Below are positions 40,960 to 50,008 of a stretch of 64,000 bases of DNA, piece by piece. The stretch's first letter is position 1. Every line of letters starts with the position of its first letter. Origin of the DNA: an uncultured Ruminococcus sp. (lineage in GTDB: Bacteria; Bacillota; Clostridia; Oscillospirales; Ruminococcaceae); the NCBI GenBank assembly GCA_934474025.1, contig CAKSMF010000003.1:62001-126000 (forward strand), read 5' to 3'. Made by a program: the position numbers and the translations under genes. The notes beneath the pieces were generated by a model. That model saw only the letters and a list, made by a program, of their open reading frames with translations. It had not been told where the DNA came from and made no database searches.

Positions 40960-41250
40960 ATGGATAAAGATGTTATTGAAGAGGTTACAGAAAATAATGA
41001 CACTACTGAAATATGTACCGATAATACCGAAGAACTTCTTGAAAAATATGACAACCGTTCCAAAAAGAAAGCAGATGATATTCCGGCAATGCAGACGGCT
41101 GTTTGTATTATAACGATTGTATTTATATTCGGGATTAATATTTTATATCCGGAAATAGGTGGGGGAATTTTCAATAAACTTAATGAAATGGTTTTTTCCG
41201 GAAATGAGATTTTTCCTAATCCTATTGACCTTATAACTGGACTGATTTGA
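40960..41250 (+). CDS. Small single-span membrane protein (96 aa), partner of M50 protease
   Basis: Acidic N-terminus (1-35), a Lys-rich patch, one span (about 44-65) and a short outer tail rich in Phe, Asn and Pro. It has a good ribosome site (AAAGGAG). Its stop overlaps the TTG start of the next gene (TTGA). The position directly before an M50 protease recalls the SpoIVFA-SpoIVFB pair, but I see no sequence proof that it is SpoIVFA, and it lacks the M23-like domain. Function unknown. Confidence 0.65.
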   Translation: MDKDVIEEVTENNDTTEICTDNTEELLEKYDNRSKKKADDIPAMQTAVCIITIVFIFGINILYPEIGGGIFNKLNEMVFSGNEIFPNPIDLITGLI

Positions 41251-41810
41251 ACAGCTTGAAAATTAAAAACACTGAATATAGTATAAAATTTTCATTTCTT
41301 GTTTTCAATGCTCTTGTTTTTCTTTTGAGGGACAGTGCCGTTATTATGAATTTTTATGCTGTATGTATTGTTCATGAAATGGGACATCTTTTAGCAATAT
41401 ATATTACTGGAGGAAAAGTTAAATCTGTTGTTTTCAGTGGAATGGGTGTTATAATTAATTCGATAAAAAAGCCGGATTATGAACTTTTTATAATGCTTGC
41501 CGGAGCAGGTGCAAATCTTATTGTATTTTTTCTGCTTGGAATATTGAATATTTCTGGAATATTCCGGTGGCTTAATCTTGCAACAGCTATATATAATCTT
41601 TTGCCATACAGACAGTTGGACGGAGGAACAGCATTATGCATACTTACTGACGGAACATTGAATGAACGTATTATAAATGCAGTTCTTACAGTAATCAAGG
41701 TTATATTTTCAATTGTACTGCTTGGATTAAGTATATTTTATAGTCGGGAATTTTTTCCGTTGTTTATAGTATCTGTAATGTTATTTGTATCTGAAAGAGG
41801 AATTTCATGA
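41247..41810 (+). CDS. M50-family site-2 (intramembrane) metalloprotease, SpoIVFB-like
   Basis: 187-aa membrane protein with about five spans. The zinc motif HEMGH (H43, E44, H47) lies in the second span. The third-ligand motif LPYRQLDGG (Asp125) has the NPxPxxxLDGG form typical of short S2P/SpoIVFB proteases without PDZ or CBS domains. TTG 41247 overlaps the previous stop (TTGA), and its end overlaps the next start (ATGA), so the three genes are tightly coupled. The substrate could be a membrane-bound sigma-factor precursor as for pro-sigma-K, but none is encoded here. Confidence 0.88.
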   Translation: MNSLKIKNTEYSIKFSFLVFNALVFLLRDSAVIMNFYAVCIVHEMGHLLAIYITGGKVKSVVFSGMGVIINSIKKPDYELFIMLAGAGANLIVFFLLGILNISGIFRWLNLATAIYNLLPYRQLDGGTALCILTDGTLNERIINAVLTVIKVIFSIVLLGLSIFYSREFFPLFIVSVMLFVSERGIS

Positions 41811-42940
41811 AAAAGATATTTCTGATATTAATGCTTGTTTGTACTTCATGTGCAGTTAAAGACAGTTCTTTTCAGGAAATACAGCCTACATCATATACTC
41901 AGGAAATGGAACATTTGCACATTGATAATAATGATTACATTCCGATAAATTATGATAATCAAATAGGAATGTGGTTTCCGTATATGCATTTTGAGGAATA
42001 TATGTACAATAAAAGTGAAGATGAATTTCGCAGTGCTGTGCATGAAAAATTTTTATCTGCCAAATCCGAAAATGTCAATACAGTGTATCTTCATATTCAC
42101 CCGTGCGGAGATTCATACTATAAGTCTGAAATTTTTCCGTCGGGAGTCTATCTTGACGGAGATTATGACCCTTTGGAAATTATGCTTGATGAAGCCCATA
42201 ATATAGGACTTTCCGCTCATGCATGGATTAATCCTTTGCGTTGCCAGACAGTTGAACAAATGAACAATTTATCAGATGATTTCATTATAAAACAATGGAC
42301 TCAGAATTCAGAAAATCACTTTGCAGAAATTGTAAATGACAGGTGGTATCTTAATCCGGCATATGACGAAACAATAAATCTTATATGTTCGGGAATTGAA
42401 GAAATTATCACTAACTATAACGTTGACGGAATACATATTGATGATTATTTCTATCCGACTACTGAAACTTATTTTGATTGTACAGCTTTTGCAGAAAGTG
42501 GAAGTAATAACCTTTCTGAATGGCGTACTGAAAATTGTTCAAAGCTTGTAAAATCAATATATCAGACAGTCAATAAATATAATATACCTTTCGGAATAAG
42601 TCCGCAGGGAAATGTAAATGCCAATTATACAACACAATACGCTGATGTAAAATTATGGGGTTCTGAAAGCGGATATTGTGATTATATTATACCGCAAATA
42701 TACTTTGGATTCAAAAATGAAAGCTGTCCTTTTGAACAGACTCTTGAACAATGGGAAAATATAGTTTCAAATGATAATATAAAACTAATTATAGGATTAG
42801 GGGCTTACAAGCTTGGAAAAGCAGATACATGGGCGGGGATTACGGGTGAAAATGAATGGCTTGAAAATCCAGATATAATAAAACAGCAGATTGAACTTAT
42901 TGAAAATTCAACTGCTGACGGTTATGCACTATATTATTAA
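41807..42940 (+). CDS. GHL10/DUF187-family glycosidase-like lipoprotein
   Basis: 377-aa exported lipoprotein; lipobox with CTSC, Cys15. The mature part is a GHL10-type TIM barrel (YngK/DUF187): IGMWFPYMHFEEY, NTVYLHIHPCGDS, the AHAWINPLR strand, VDGIHIDDYFYP with the conserved Asp pair, and GISPQGN. Related proteins are thought to act on cell-wall or surface glycans; the substrate is not established. It overlaps the M50 gene by 4 bp (ATGA). Length is near the family's norm. It is followed by a strong terminator. Confidence 0.88.
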   Translation: MKKIFLILMLVCTSCAVKDSSFQEIQPTSYTQEMEHLHIDNNDYIPINYDNQIGMWFPYMHFEEYMYNKSEDEFRSAVHEKFLSAKSENVNTVYLHIHPCGDSYYKSEIFPSGVYLDGDYDPLEIMLDEAHNIGLSAHAWINPLRCQTVEQMNNLSDDFIIKQWTQNSENHFAEIVNDRWYLNPAYDETINLICSGIEEIITNYNVDGIHIDDYFYPTTETYFDCTAFAESGSNNLSEWRTENCSKLVKSIYQTVNKYNIPFGISPQGNVNANYTTQYADVKLWGSESGYCDYIIPQIYFGFKNESCPFEQTLEQWENIVSNDNIKLIIGLGAYKLGKADTWAGITGENEWLENPDIIKQQIELIENSTADGYALYY

Positions 42941-42942
42941 AA

Positions 42943-42973
42943 AAACGTCCGGAGAGAGTTTTCCGGACGTTTA
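42943..42973. terminator. Bidirectional terminator
   Basis: Stem AAACGTCCGGA/TCCGGACGTTT with loop of about 7 nt, A and T runs on both sides. It serves the GHL10 gene and the convergent membrane protein gene. Confidence 0.9.
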
Positions 42974-42986
42974 TAATTATTGAAAA

Positions 42987-44192
42987 TCATGTGAGCAGGT
43001 CAAGAGAAAGTTTTCTTGAATCAACGTCATAATAATCGCCAAGTTCAGCAACATAGAAACGGAAACATACTTTTCCATTGAATTTCATTATATCTCCTTC
43101 TTCTGATACACCAAGTTCAGCAAGCTGACTGTCATCAAGTTCATTGAGATATATTGTGTTACTCTTTTCAACGCTGAATTGTTTCATTTCCTTTTCTGTA
43201 AGTTCGCTGAAATAAATGTTTCCTGTTGAATCTTCATGTTCAGCTATAAGTTCAGCATCGGGATTGAGAACATAATATCTGTCTCCGTCTCTTCCTATGC
43301 CAAAGTATGCAAGCTGTTCTTCATTAAGTTCATCAAGAGGGAGCGGGTCAACATCATGAGCAGTTTTTCCGATAGCAAATTTATCTTCAGCGTCAATATC
43401 AGACATTGAAATATTAAGTTTTGAATCAAATGTATATCCAAATTTTTCAAGTTCTTCATTTGAAACTGTAAATGCTATCTTGTCGGAAATCTTATTAAGT
43501 TCGTCTGTTATTTCAGAACGTGATTGTGTTTCCCATTCCAAGTCAATTTTTTCTGCAATAGGTCTTTCAACGTGTACAGCACGTTCCATATTTTTGAGGG
43601 TGAATGTTACAATAGGTTTATTTTTGCTGAAATAAAACTTGTCTGCATAATTCGGTTCAACATAAACGGTTGTACTGCCATTTGAACTATCTTCAGTGTT
43701 TACAATGGAATAGCGATATTTTCCCGATGGTGATACTCCGGAAGCTATAACAGTTTCTTTAGCAGTTGTCATAAAGAATGACGTAAACAGAAAATATCCT
43801 AATGCTCCGAAGATGTACATAAGGATTGTTATAGTACCCCATGCTGTTTTAGCACCTTCTCCCGCACCGGAAAACAGTAAAATAGATGCCCCTGTAATCA
43901 TAATCGGAAGTATGAGTGCCCATTCACCGAAGTATAGTATTACGACGGGCAACATTGCCGGCAGTATAATAAAGCTTACTAATCGTGTGATTATCTGATT
44001 ACGGGTATAGAGCATTGCAATGAGTGCAATAATTGATATGCCTGTCGTCATAAGGCATAACGATACACTTGATGTTGTATGTATATCGTAAAAAATTGAA
44101 AAGTAACAGAGACGGAAGACAAAATAAGCATATGCAACACTTACAAGAGCTGTTATTCTTTTTGTCCATACATTTGATAAAATATTTTTCAT
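42987..44192 (-). CDS. Five-span membrane protein with C-terminal degenerate repeats, unknown
   Basis: 401-aa protein. Four or five spans (about 1-155) are followed by a soluble region of about 245 residues. In that region a short pattern recurs, (L/F)xEL(N/T/D)(E/D)xQ(L/M)(A/K)xx(G/S)(I/V): LDELNEEQLAYFGI, FSELTEKEMKQFSV, LNELDDSQLAELGV, and more weakly VSNEELEKFGY. Each is followed by a short strand rich in Asp, Gly and Tyr. No family recognised. ATG 44192 is chosen since TTGGAGG precedes it by 7 nt; the TTG further up lies inside the ribosome site. Confidence 0.75.
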   Translation of the reverse strand: MKNILSNVWTKRITALVSVAYAYFVFRLCYFSIFYDIHTTSSVSLCLMTTGISIIALIAMLYTRNQIITRLVSFIILPAMLPVVILYFGEWALILPIMITGASILLFSGAGEGAKTAWGTITILMYIFGALGYFLFTSFFMTTAKETVIASGVSPSGKYRYSIVNTEDSSNGSTTVYVEPNYADKFYFSKNKPIVTFTLKNMERAVHVERPIAEKIDLEWETQSRSEITDELNKISDKIAFTVSNEELEKFGYTFDSKLNISMSDIDAEDKFAIGKTAHDVDPLPLDELNEEQLAYFGIGRDGDRYYVLNPDAELIAEHEDSTGNIYFSELTEKEMKQFSVEKSNTIYLNELDDSQLAELGVSEEGDIMKFNGKVCFRFYVAELGDYYDVDSRKLSLDLLT

Positions 44193-44323
44193 TGAAGCCT
44201 CCAAAATTGGTAATATTCAAAAACCAGTTGGTTTACAAAGTACATTATAGCATTTTCTTGGCGAAGTTACAAGATATTTTTTCATAAAATGCGAAAAAAA
44301 TAAATTTTTTTTTAAAATTTGTC

Positions 44324-44352
44324 TTTACAAAGAATACAAAAGAATGTATAAT
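44324..44352 (+). promoter_or_regulatory. Sigma-A promoter of the VanZ-like gene
   Basis: TTTACA (44324-44329), 17-bp spacer, TATAAT (44347-44352). Confidence 0.75.
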
Positions 44353-44385
44353 AATCTTTATAAAACTAATGAAATAGGTGAGGAT

Positions 44386-44868
44386 ATGAAAAGAAAGATA
44401 TTTATAATCTGTACTATTGTAGTAATGGTTTTGATATTTTATTTTTCTATGGAAAATTCGTCGGAATCATCTGGCAGAAGTGGGGGAGTGACAGAATTTA
44501 TATTAAAATTCATTATTCCTGACTATGAGGAGATGTCCTTTAAGGAAAAGAAAAGTCTTTTGTGTCATTCAGAATATATTATACGAAAACTTGCACATTT
44601 TTCTATATATACAATGCTTGGTTTTCTTGCATCACTTGCAGTCGGAAAACGTAAACTTTTAAGTACAGGAACTCTTTTTACATTAGGATTCGGCTTTTTG
44701 TATGCTTGTTCAGATGAACTTCATCAATATTTTGTTCCGGGGCGTTCCTGTCAATTTAAAGATGTAATTATCGATACATTCGGTGTTATTACAGGGATAA
44801 TAATTTCAATAATCATAATCCGGATTTATGATGTACTTAAAAATAAGTTTTCTCATTCCCCCTCTTAA
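44386..44868 (+). CDS. VanZ-family membrane protein
   Basis: 160-aa protein with four or five spans. The FYFSMENSSESSGRSGG start, RKLAHFSIYTMLGFL, and SDELHQYFVPGRSCQFKDVIIDTFG are the VanZ-like core (conserved Lys-His and Asp-Glu-xx-Gln). In the family this goes with glycopeptide tolerance in a few cases, but most members are of unknown role, so resistance should not be assumed. ATG 44386 follows GGTGAGG; the stop lies in the terminator stem. Confidence 0.88.
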   Translation: MKRKIFIICTIVVMVLIFYFSMENSSESSGRSGGVTEFILKFIIPDYEEMSFKEKKSLLCHSEYIIRKLAHFSIYTMLGFLASLAVGKRKLLSTGTLFTLGFGFLYACSDELHQYFVPGRSCQFKDVIIDTFGVITGIIISIIIIRIYDVLKNKFSHSPS

Positions 44869-44886
44869 AAAGAGAGGGAATTTTTT
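44852..44886. terminator. Bidirectional terminator between VanZ-like and PBP2 genes
   Basis: Stem TTCCCCCTCTT/AGAGAGGGAA (near-perfect) with an A-rich loop, followed by T-run. It serves both convergent genes. Confidence 0.85.
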
Positions 44887-47042
44887 TAACGTAAGGTGGT
44901 TGTTGTTCCGGAAGCTGTCGTTGTACTGTAAGATGATGTCTGACTTCCGGAATTTGTGCCTGTAGAAGTTCCCGTACCAGTTCCGGTGACTGTTGTTTCA
45001 GGAATTTCTCCGTCTTCATTCGGAAGAACAGCAGTGGGTTCAACGCCATTAAGTCCATAACATTTCTGATATTCAAGAATTATATCACGAATCATATATT
45101 TTGAATATTCTCCTCCTTCAATAACACCGGCAAAAGCTATTTCCGGGTCATCAGCGGGAGCAAATCCAATAAAGAAAGAGTTTTGTTTGCTAAGATTGTT
45201 CTGGTCTGTCTGAGGTGTACCAGTTTTTATAGCAACGTCAAATCCAAGGTTTGAAAGGGAATATCTATATACGGGAACGTTGTGTGAAGCATCAATCATT
45301 CCGTTTATAATCGGGTCATAAAGTGAATCATAGGCAAGGTCTATTTTTTGAGCAACTGTAGGCTGTGTCTTATAAACGAGTTCGTCTGTGCCGTATTTGT
45401 AGAGACTGTCAACAATATACGGTTTGTAACGCACCCCATGATTTGCAATAGTGCTTGCAACAACTGCCATTTGCAAAGGAGTCATACCACAGTCATAGTT
45501 ACCGATACCAGCCTGAATTACGAAACCTACATACCATGGCTGACCACGTTCGGCGAAAGTTTCCGGATTACAAAGGTATCCGGCAGAATCACCAGTTTCA
45601 ATGCCTGTATGTGAACCGAGTCCGTATAATTCGGAATACTTTGTTATATTGTCAATTCCGAGACGACTTGAGAGTTCATAGAAATAGCTGTTACATGAAA
45701 CCTGTATAGCACGTCTTGCAGAAATATATCCATGAGTTCCCGTGCATGAAAAAGTCGAGCCATGAAAATTATACCAGTGGTTGCAATAAAGGGCAGTATC
45801 CGCACTGACTATGCCTTCATTAAGACCGGCAGTAGCGGTTACAGTTTTAAAAGTTGAACCAGGTCTGTAAAGTCCATGTGTACAGCGGTTAAGCAAAGGT
45901 GAATCCTCATCATTAATGAGTTCTTCATAATTTGTGGCATAGTCTTTAAGATTGTAGGTAGGAGCAGTAGCCATTCCTTTAACAGCACCTGTTTTAGCGT
46001 CAAGAACTACAATTGCTCCCTTATGAACATCGGAAAGAGACCAGTTAGTATTTATACTTTGAAAATTGTCAAGAAAGTTGTCAAGTATTCCCTGCAATTT
46101 AATTTGATATGCACCATCAACAGTAAGTTTTACGGTGTTTCCGGAATTTGTTCTGCTGATTGTTTTTACATCGGAAACAGCACCATCTTTTACAGATATT
46201 TCTTCAATGCCGTTTTGTCCACGCAATTCGGTTTCCATAGCACTTTCAATACCGCTTTTTCCGAGAGTATCATCTAATTTATAGCCTTTTGCTTTTAATT
46301 CTTCATATTCTTCGGCGTATACAGGACCTACTGTACCTATTTCATGTGGCAGAATATCTCCACGTTCTATACGTCTTTCGGAAACCTCAACAACTTCAAT
46401 ACCATGATATAAATTACTGAGTTCTTTCATTTCAGTTATTGTAGTGTTGTCTACGTCTTCGGCAAGCACAAAATCATTGCTGTATGAAAATTCCTTTTCA
46501 AGCATTGCATAACGCATACCAGCAATTATACGTTTTTCACGCTGACTGTAGTTTTCAGATATTTCATAATCTGAAATAAGCTTGTCAATGCAGTTTTCAG
46601 CAGTTGCATAAACATTAAGGTGCAGATTTTCACGCACGTCCGAAACGTCTTCTTCTGTGAATTCGTAAGGTTCAGTCATTGTTATGGGAAGAGTGTCATT
46701 GAATTTATAGCTGTGTTTAAGCAAAGCCATATATGCATTTATAAGAACGTTGTTCCCCTCTGTCAAATCTTCTGTAAAGAAAGCTTTTTGCAAAACAATA
46801 TCACATCTTTTGTCATTTGTAACAATAACATTTCCGTTAAAGTCTATTATTTCACCACGAGTAGCCTTTACTTCTTTTTGATAAACAAGTGCATCATCGG
46901 TGACATTGTTTTCTTTTGTTTTTTCACCGCCTACTACCTGTAATTTTACAAGTCGCATTGAACTCCATATTACTGCAAGAACAACTGCAACTACTATTAT
47001 AATTGACTTAATTGTTTCCGATAATGTTTTTATATGAATCAC
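44886..47042 (-). CDS. Penicillin-binding protein 2 (elongasome transpeptidase)
   Basis: 718-aa class B PBP. One N-terminal span (13-30) precedes the PBP dimerisation domain, which starts with TRGEIIDFNGNVIVTND. The transpeptidase domain has STFK near residue 396 (active-site Ser), SCN near 449 and KTGTPQT near 604. A Thr/Ser/Gly-rich tail of about 35 residues ends the protein. Last gene of the mreB-mreC-mreD-PBP2 operon, so it is the rod-elongation PBP. It is an ordinary feature apart from the low-complexity tail. Confidence 0.93.
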   Translation of the reverse strand: MIHIKTLSETIKSIIIVVAVVLAVIWSSMRLVKLQVVGGEKTKENNVTDDALVYQKEVKATRGEIIDFNGNVIVTNDKRCDIVLQKAFFTEDLTEGNNVLINAYMALLKHSYKFNDTLPITMTEPYEFTEEDVSDVRENLHLNVYATAENCIDKLISDYEISENYSQREKRIIAGMRYAMLEKEFSYSNDFVLAEDVDNTTITEMKELSNLYHGIEVVEVSERRIERGDILPHEIGTVGPVYAEEYEELKAKGYKLDDTLGKSGIESAMETELRGQNGIEEISVKDGAVSDVKTISRTNSGNTVKLTVDGAYQIKLQGILDNFLDNFQSINTNWSLSDVHKGAIVVLDAKTGAVKGMATAPTYNLKDYATNYEELINDEDSPLLNRCTHGLYRPGSTFKTVTATAGLNEGIVSADTALYCNHWYNFHGSTFSCTGTHGYISARRAIQVSCNSYFYELSSRLGIDNITKYSELYGLGSHTGIETGDSAGYLCNPETFAERGQPWYVGFVIQAGIGNYDCGMTPLQMAVVASTIANHGVRYKPYIVDSLYKYGTDELVYKTQPTVAQKIDLAYDSLYDPIINGMIDASHNVPVYRYSLSNLGFDVAIKTGTPQTDQNNLSKQNSFFIGFAPADDPEIAFAGVIEGGEYSKYMIRDIILEYQKCYGLNGVEPTAVLPNEDGEIPETTVTGTGTGTSTGTNSGSQTSSYSTTTASGTTTTLR

Positions 47043-47057
47043 TCCTTTCTGAAAGCG

Positions 47058-47621
47058 TCAATGCTGTTCACCCTTGATAGTTTCTTCGATAGTGAAGTGT
47101 GTTTTAGGCATAAGGAAATGATTGACAAGTTTCAGCAATAAGAACACAAATACTGAAGATATTACTGTATATGCCCATACTTTAAGAGTATAATCATTAA
47201 ATATTATTTCCAGATGGTCATAATTCCATATTTCGTAGTAAAATTTATAGTCAAGCCAGCACTGTATGTAGGAAACAATGGCGGAAATACTTATAAAGGT
47301 TACAAATTTACTTCTGAAATAAAATTCAAATAGCAATGAAACCATTATACATGATACAGTAAGAATAACTGCATTATATCCAAAAAGTTTACCACAACTT
47401 ACATCAATCAGAAATCCGCAGAAAGCACCGGTTACAGCAGATGCAAATAAATTATTGTTTATAGAAATATAGAGAGCTGTCGGAATGAGAATAATAGGTT
47501 TAAGCAACGTTCCGGAAGTCATAAAGATAAATTCTGAAAATATCATCACATAATACAGTAACCATCTTAAAGCAGTTTTTATATATAGTATACGTTTTTC
47601 ACGTGATGGTTTAATTCTCAT
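47058..47621 (-). CDS. mreD: Rod shape-determining protein MreD
   Basis: 187-aa membrane protein with about five spans. The IFSEFIFMTSGTLLKPIILIPTALYISI start and the GFLIDVSCGKLFGYNAV segment (family GLLxDxxxGxxxG pattern) support MreD. It overlaps mreC by 11 bp and precedes PBP2. Sequence conservation in this family is low, so context carries weight. Confidence 0.87.
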   Translation of the reverse strand: MRIKPSREKRILYIKTALRWLLYYVMIFSEFIFMTSGTLLKPIILIPTALYISINNNLFASAVTGAFCGFLIDVSCGKLFGYNAVILTVSCIMVSLLFEFYFRSKFVTFISISAIVSYIQCWLDYKFYYEIWNYDHLEIIFNDYTLKVWAYTVISSVFVFLLLKLVNHFLMPKTHFTIEETIKGEQH

Positions 47622-48474
47622 TAGTATCCTCCCTTTTTCCTGTAAATCCGGTTATTACAAAGACTGATTCAAGGCTTGATATATCTACGCAAGGTTCTAC
47701 TTCTGCATATGCTGAAAGACCATTTGAATCCATGTCAACGTTTTTAACTTTGCCTACAGAATATCCTTTCGGAAAGAGTCCGCTTGAACCGTCAGTAACA
47801 AGCAAATCATTTTTCTTTAAGGTGTTGTCGGTGCGTAAGTGAATAAGATTTGTCATATCTTCTGATGCTGATATAACAGAACCTTCAATTATGCCTGTGT
47901 CATCGTCACATGATTTGGATTTTACAGCTATTGAAAGGTCAGGAGAGAGAATAGTCCGGACAGTTGTTACATTTTCAGAAACTTCAATAGTTATTCCGAC
48001 AATTCCTTCAGCAGTTGCTACCGGACAATACGGTTCGATACCGTCCGCTGAACCTACATTTATTGTAAACGATTTGAATGGGTCATTTGTCACATATCCA
48101 AGAACTTTACAGAATCTTGATGTAGTCAAATCAGGGTGAGCTTTTTGAATACCCATAAGCATACGCAATTCTTCATATTCAGTTTTAAGAGTGTCATATT
48201 CTGTAAGCTGTTCTTGTAATTCCTGAACTTCTTTTTTTAATGACTGATTTTCATCATAAATTTTATTGGCATTTTCGAGTTTGTAAACAGAACTTTCAAA
48301 TTTCATGCTTATGCTGTTGGAAATACTCCGGAAAGGCTTTGAGATTGTATTTATTATTGACTCTCCTGATATAGAATATCCGCCTTTTGTAACGGAATAT
48401 ATCATTATTCCCACAAGAAACGCTATAAAGGCAAGCAAAACCTTGAAACGTTTGCTTTTGAAAAAATCACGCAT
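47611..48474 (-). CDS. mreC: Rod shape-determining protein MreC
   Basis: 287-aa protein with an N-terminal span (about 11-28), a coiled coil (about 58-100; NKIYDENQSLKKEVQELQEQL, 48267-48205) and a double beta-barrel C-terminal domain (ARYSGD-free variant, with GIVGITIEVSENVTTVRTILSP and LLVTDGSSGLFPKGYSVGKV, the latter near 47806-47747). It links MreB to PBP2 in the elongasome. Next to mreB (12-bp gap) and overlapping mreD. Confidence 0.92.
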   Translation of the reverse strand: MRDFFKSKRFKVLLAFIAFLVGIMIYSVTKGGYSISGESIINTISKPFRSISNSISMKFESSVYKLENANKIYDENQSLKKEVQELQEQLTEYDTLKTEYEELRMLMGIQKAHPDLTTSRFCKVLGYVTNDPFKSFTINVGSADGIEPYCPVATAEGIVGITIEVSENVTTVRTILSPDLSIAVKSKSCDDDTGIIEGSVISASEDMTNLIHLRTDNTLKKNDLLVTDGSSGLFPKGYSVGKVKNVDMDSNGLSAYAEVEPCVDISSLESVFVITGFTGKREDTNEN

Positions 48475-48486
48475 AAACGCCCTCCT

Positions 48487-49509
48487 TTAATAGTAACGGA
48501 TATTTTCGGTAAGTGCGTCCTGATAGTCATTGATGTTTTCAAGGATTTTTCCCATACCTTCTGCCACGCAGTCAAGAGGATATTCAGCAATATATACCGG
48601 CATACCAGTTTCACGGTTTATAAGACGGTCAAGACCTCTTAATAAAGCACTTCCTCCCGATAGTGTTATTCCGTTTTCTATTATATCGGCAGAAAGTTCC
48701 GGCGGAGTTTCTTCAAGAGTAGATTTTATAGCGTCCAGAACTCTTGAAAGAGGTTCTACAAGTGCATCACGGATTTCAGCAGAATTTACTATTATGTTTT
48801 CAGGTAAACCGTTAAGAAGATTTCTTCCTTTTATTTCCATTGATGATTCTTTTTCGTTCGGAAAAGCAGAACCTATTTCAAGTTTTATGCTTTCGGCAGT
48901 AGGTTCACCTATTAAAAGATTGTATTTTCTTTTGATGTAATTTATAATAGCGTTGTCAAATTCATCTCCTGCACATCTTATTGAACGTGATGCAACCATT
49001 CCTCCCATGGAAATAACTGCCACTTCGCTTGTACCTCCGCCAATGTCAACAATCATACTTCCGGAGGGTGCATTTGTAGGCAATCCTGCTCCGATAGCAG
49101 CTGCCATAGGTTCTTCTATTATAAGCACATTATTTTTGTTTGCACCTGCTTTTGTACAAGCTTCACGAACAGCACGTCTTTCAACTGCTGTAACGCCTGA
49201 CGGTACACAAATTATAACGTTTGCTTTTGTGAAAATAGTGCCTTTAAGAGCTTTTTTTATAAATTCCTGCAACATTGTAGTTGCTATGTCAAAATCTGCA
49301 ATAACTCCGTCTTTAAGAGGTCTTACGGCAACTATTGAACCGGGGGTTCTTCCAATAACTTCCTTTGCTTCTTTTCCGACATAACGGCACTTGTCTGTAT
49401 GAGTGTTTACAGCAACAACTGATGGCTCTCTTATTATTATCCCTTTTCCCCTAAGATAAACAAGTGTATTTGCAGTTCCTAAATCTATACCAATATCTTT
49501 TGTAAACAT
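48487..49509 (-). CDS. mreB: Rod shape-determining protein MreB
   Basis: 340-aa actin homologue. Phosphate 1 motif IGIDLGTANTLVYL near residue 7, phosphate 2 MIVDIGGGTSEVAV near 152, and adenosine motif ITLSGGSALLRGL near 285 are intact. It guides cell-wall elongation with MreC, MreD and PBP2, its operon mates. Promoter at 49567-49595. A cellulolytic Ruminococcus of coccoid shape having the full mre set is notable but not rare. Confidence 0.96.
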   Translation of the reverse strand: MFTKDIGIDLGTANTLVYLRGKGIIIREPSVVAVNTHTDKCRYVGKEAKEVIGRTPGSIVAVRPLKDGVIADFDIATTMLQEFIKKALKGTIFTKANVIICVPSGVTAVERRAVREACTKAGANKNNVLIIEEPMAAAIGAGLPTNAPSGSMIVDIGGGTSEVAVISMGGMVASRSIRCAGDEFDNAIINYIKRKYNLLIGEPTAESIKLEIGSAFPNEKESSMEIKGRNLLNGLPENIIVNSAEIRDALVEPLSRVLDAIKSTLEETPPELSADIIENGITLSGGSALLRGLDRLINRETGMPVYIAEYPLDCVAEGMGKILENINDYQDALTENIRYY

Positions 49510-49566
49510 TCTGCACTCCTTAACTTCTGTATATTCATTTTTTTACATTTAAATCACAATAATATT

Positions 49567-49595
49567 ATTATATCACCAAAACCGGATACAGACAA
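49567..49595 (-). promoter_or_regulatory. Sigma-A promoter of the mre operon
   Basis: On the minus strand: TTGTCT (49595-49590), 17-bp spacer ending TGA, TATAAT (49572-49567), an extended -10. The rest of 49600-49713 shows only short inverted repeats. Confidence 0.65.
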
Positions 49596-49713
49596 TAATT
49601 TTGTAACAGAAATCCGGATTTACAGAAATTTTGTATAAACACTAAAACAAAATAAACCGAATGAACAGAAAAACTGTAAAATTTTCTGAAAAAATCCGGT
49701 TTTTTAATATATG

Positions 49714-49980
49714 TTACGGAATAAGTTTCGGAGCAGTTTTATAATAAATAAAAATTGCCAGTAATATCATTAAAAGCTGTGCGATACTTATGCTGAAACT
49801 GAATCCGATTGTTATTGTGATTATAGAAAGATTAATAAGTGGTTTATCAGCAGGAAATTCAAATCCGCCCCTGTATGCAAGCCAACTCATAGACTCATTT
49901 AATTCTGCACGGTCGGTAATAAGTGAACCTATTATTATACCTCCGATTATCAGCAGTATAAGATATAAAACTTTTTTCAT
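49714..49980 (-). CDS. DUF4321-family small membrane protein
   Basis: 88-aa protein with two spans (about 4-21 and 60-82) and a linking loop with LNLSIITITIGFSFSISI-like pattern. Matches the DUF4321 family found near maf/dut/mre genes in Clostridia; function unknown. It follows dut by 28 bp on the same strand, so it is probably the last gene of the murC-to-dut transcript. Confidence 0.75.
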   Translation of the reverse strand: MKKVLYLILLIIGGIIIGSLITDRAELNESMSWLAYRGGFEFPADKPLINLSIITITIGFSFSISIAQLLMILLAIFIYYKTAPKLIP

Positions 49981-50008
49981 TTCATTCTCCAGTCTGCTTT
50001 AAAGCGTT

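Noticed and set aside
44386..44868. VanZ-like gene as a glycopeptide resistance marker
   Set aside because: No vanA, vanH, vanX or vanRS genes are present, and most VanZ-family proteins are unrelated to resistance.
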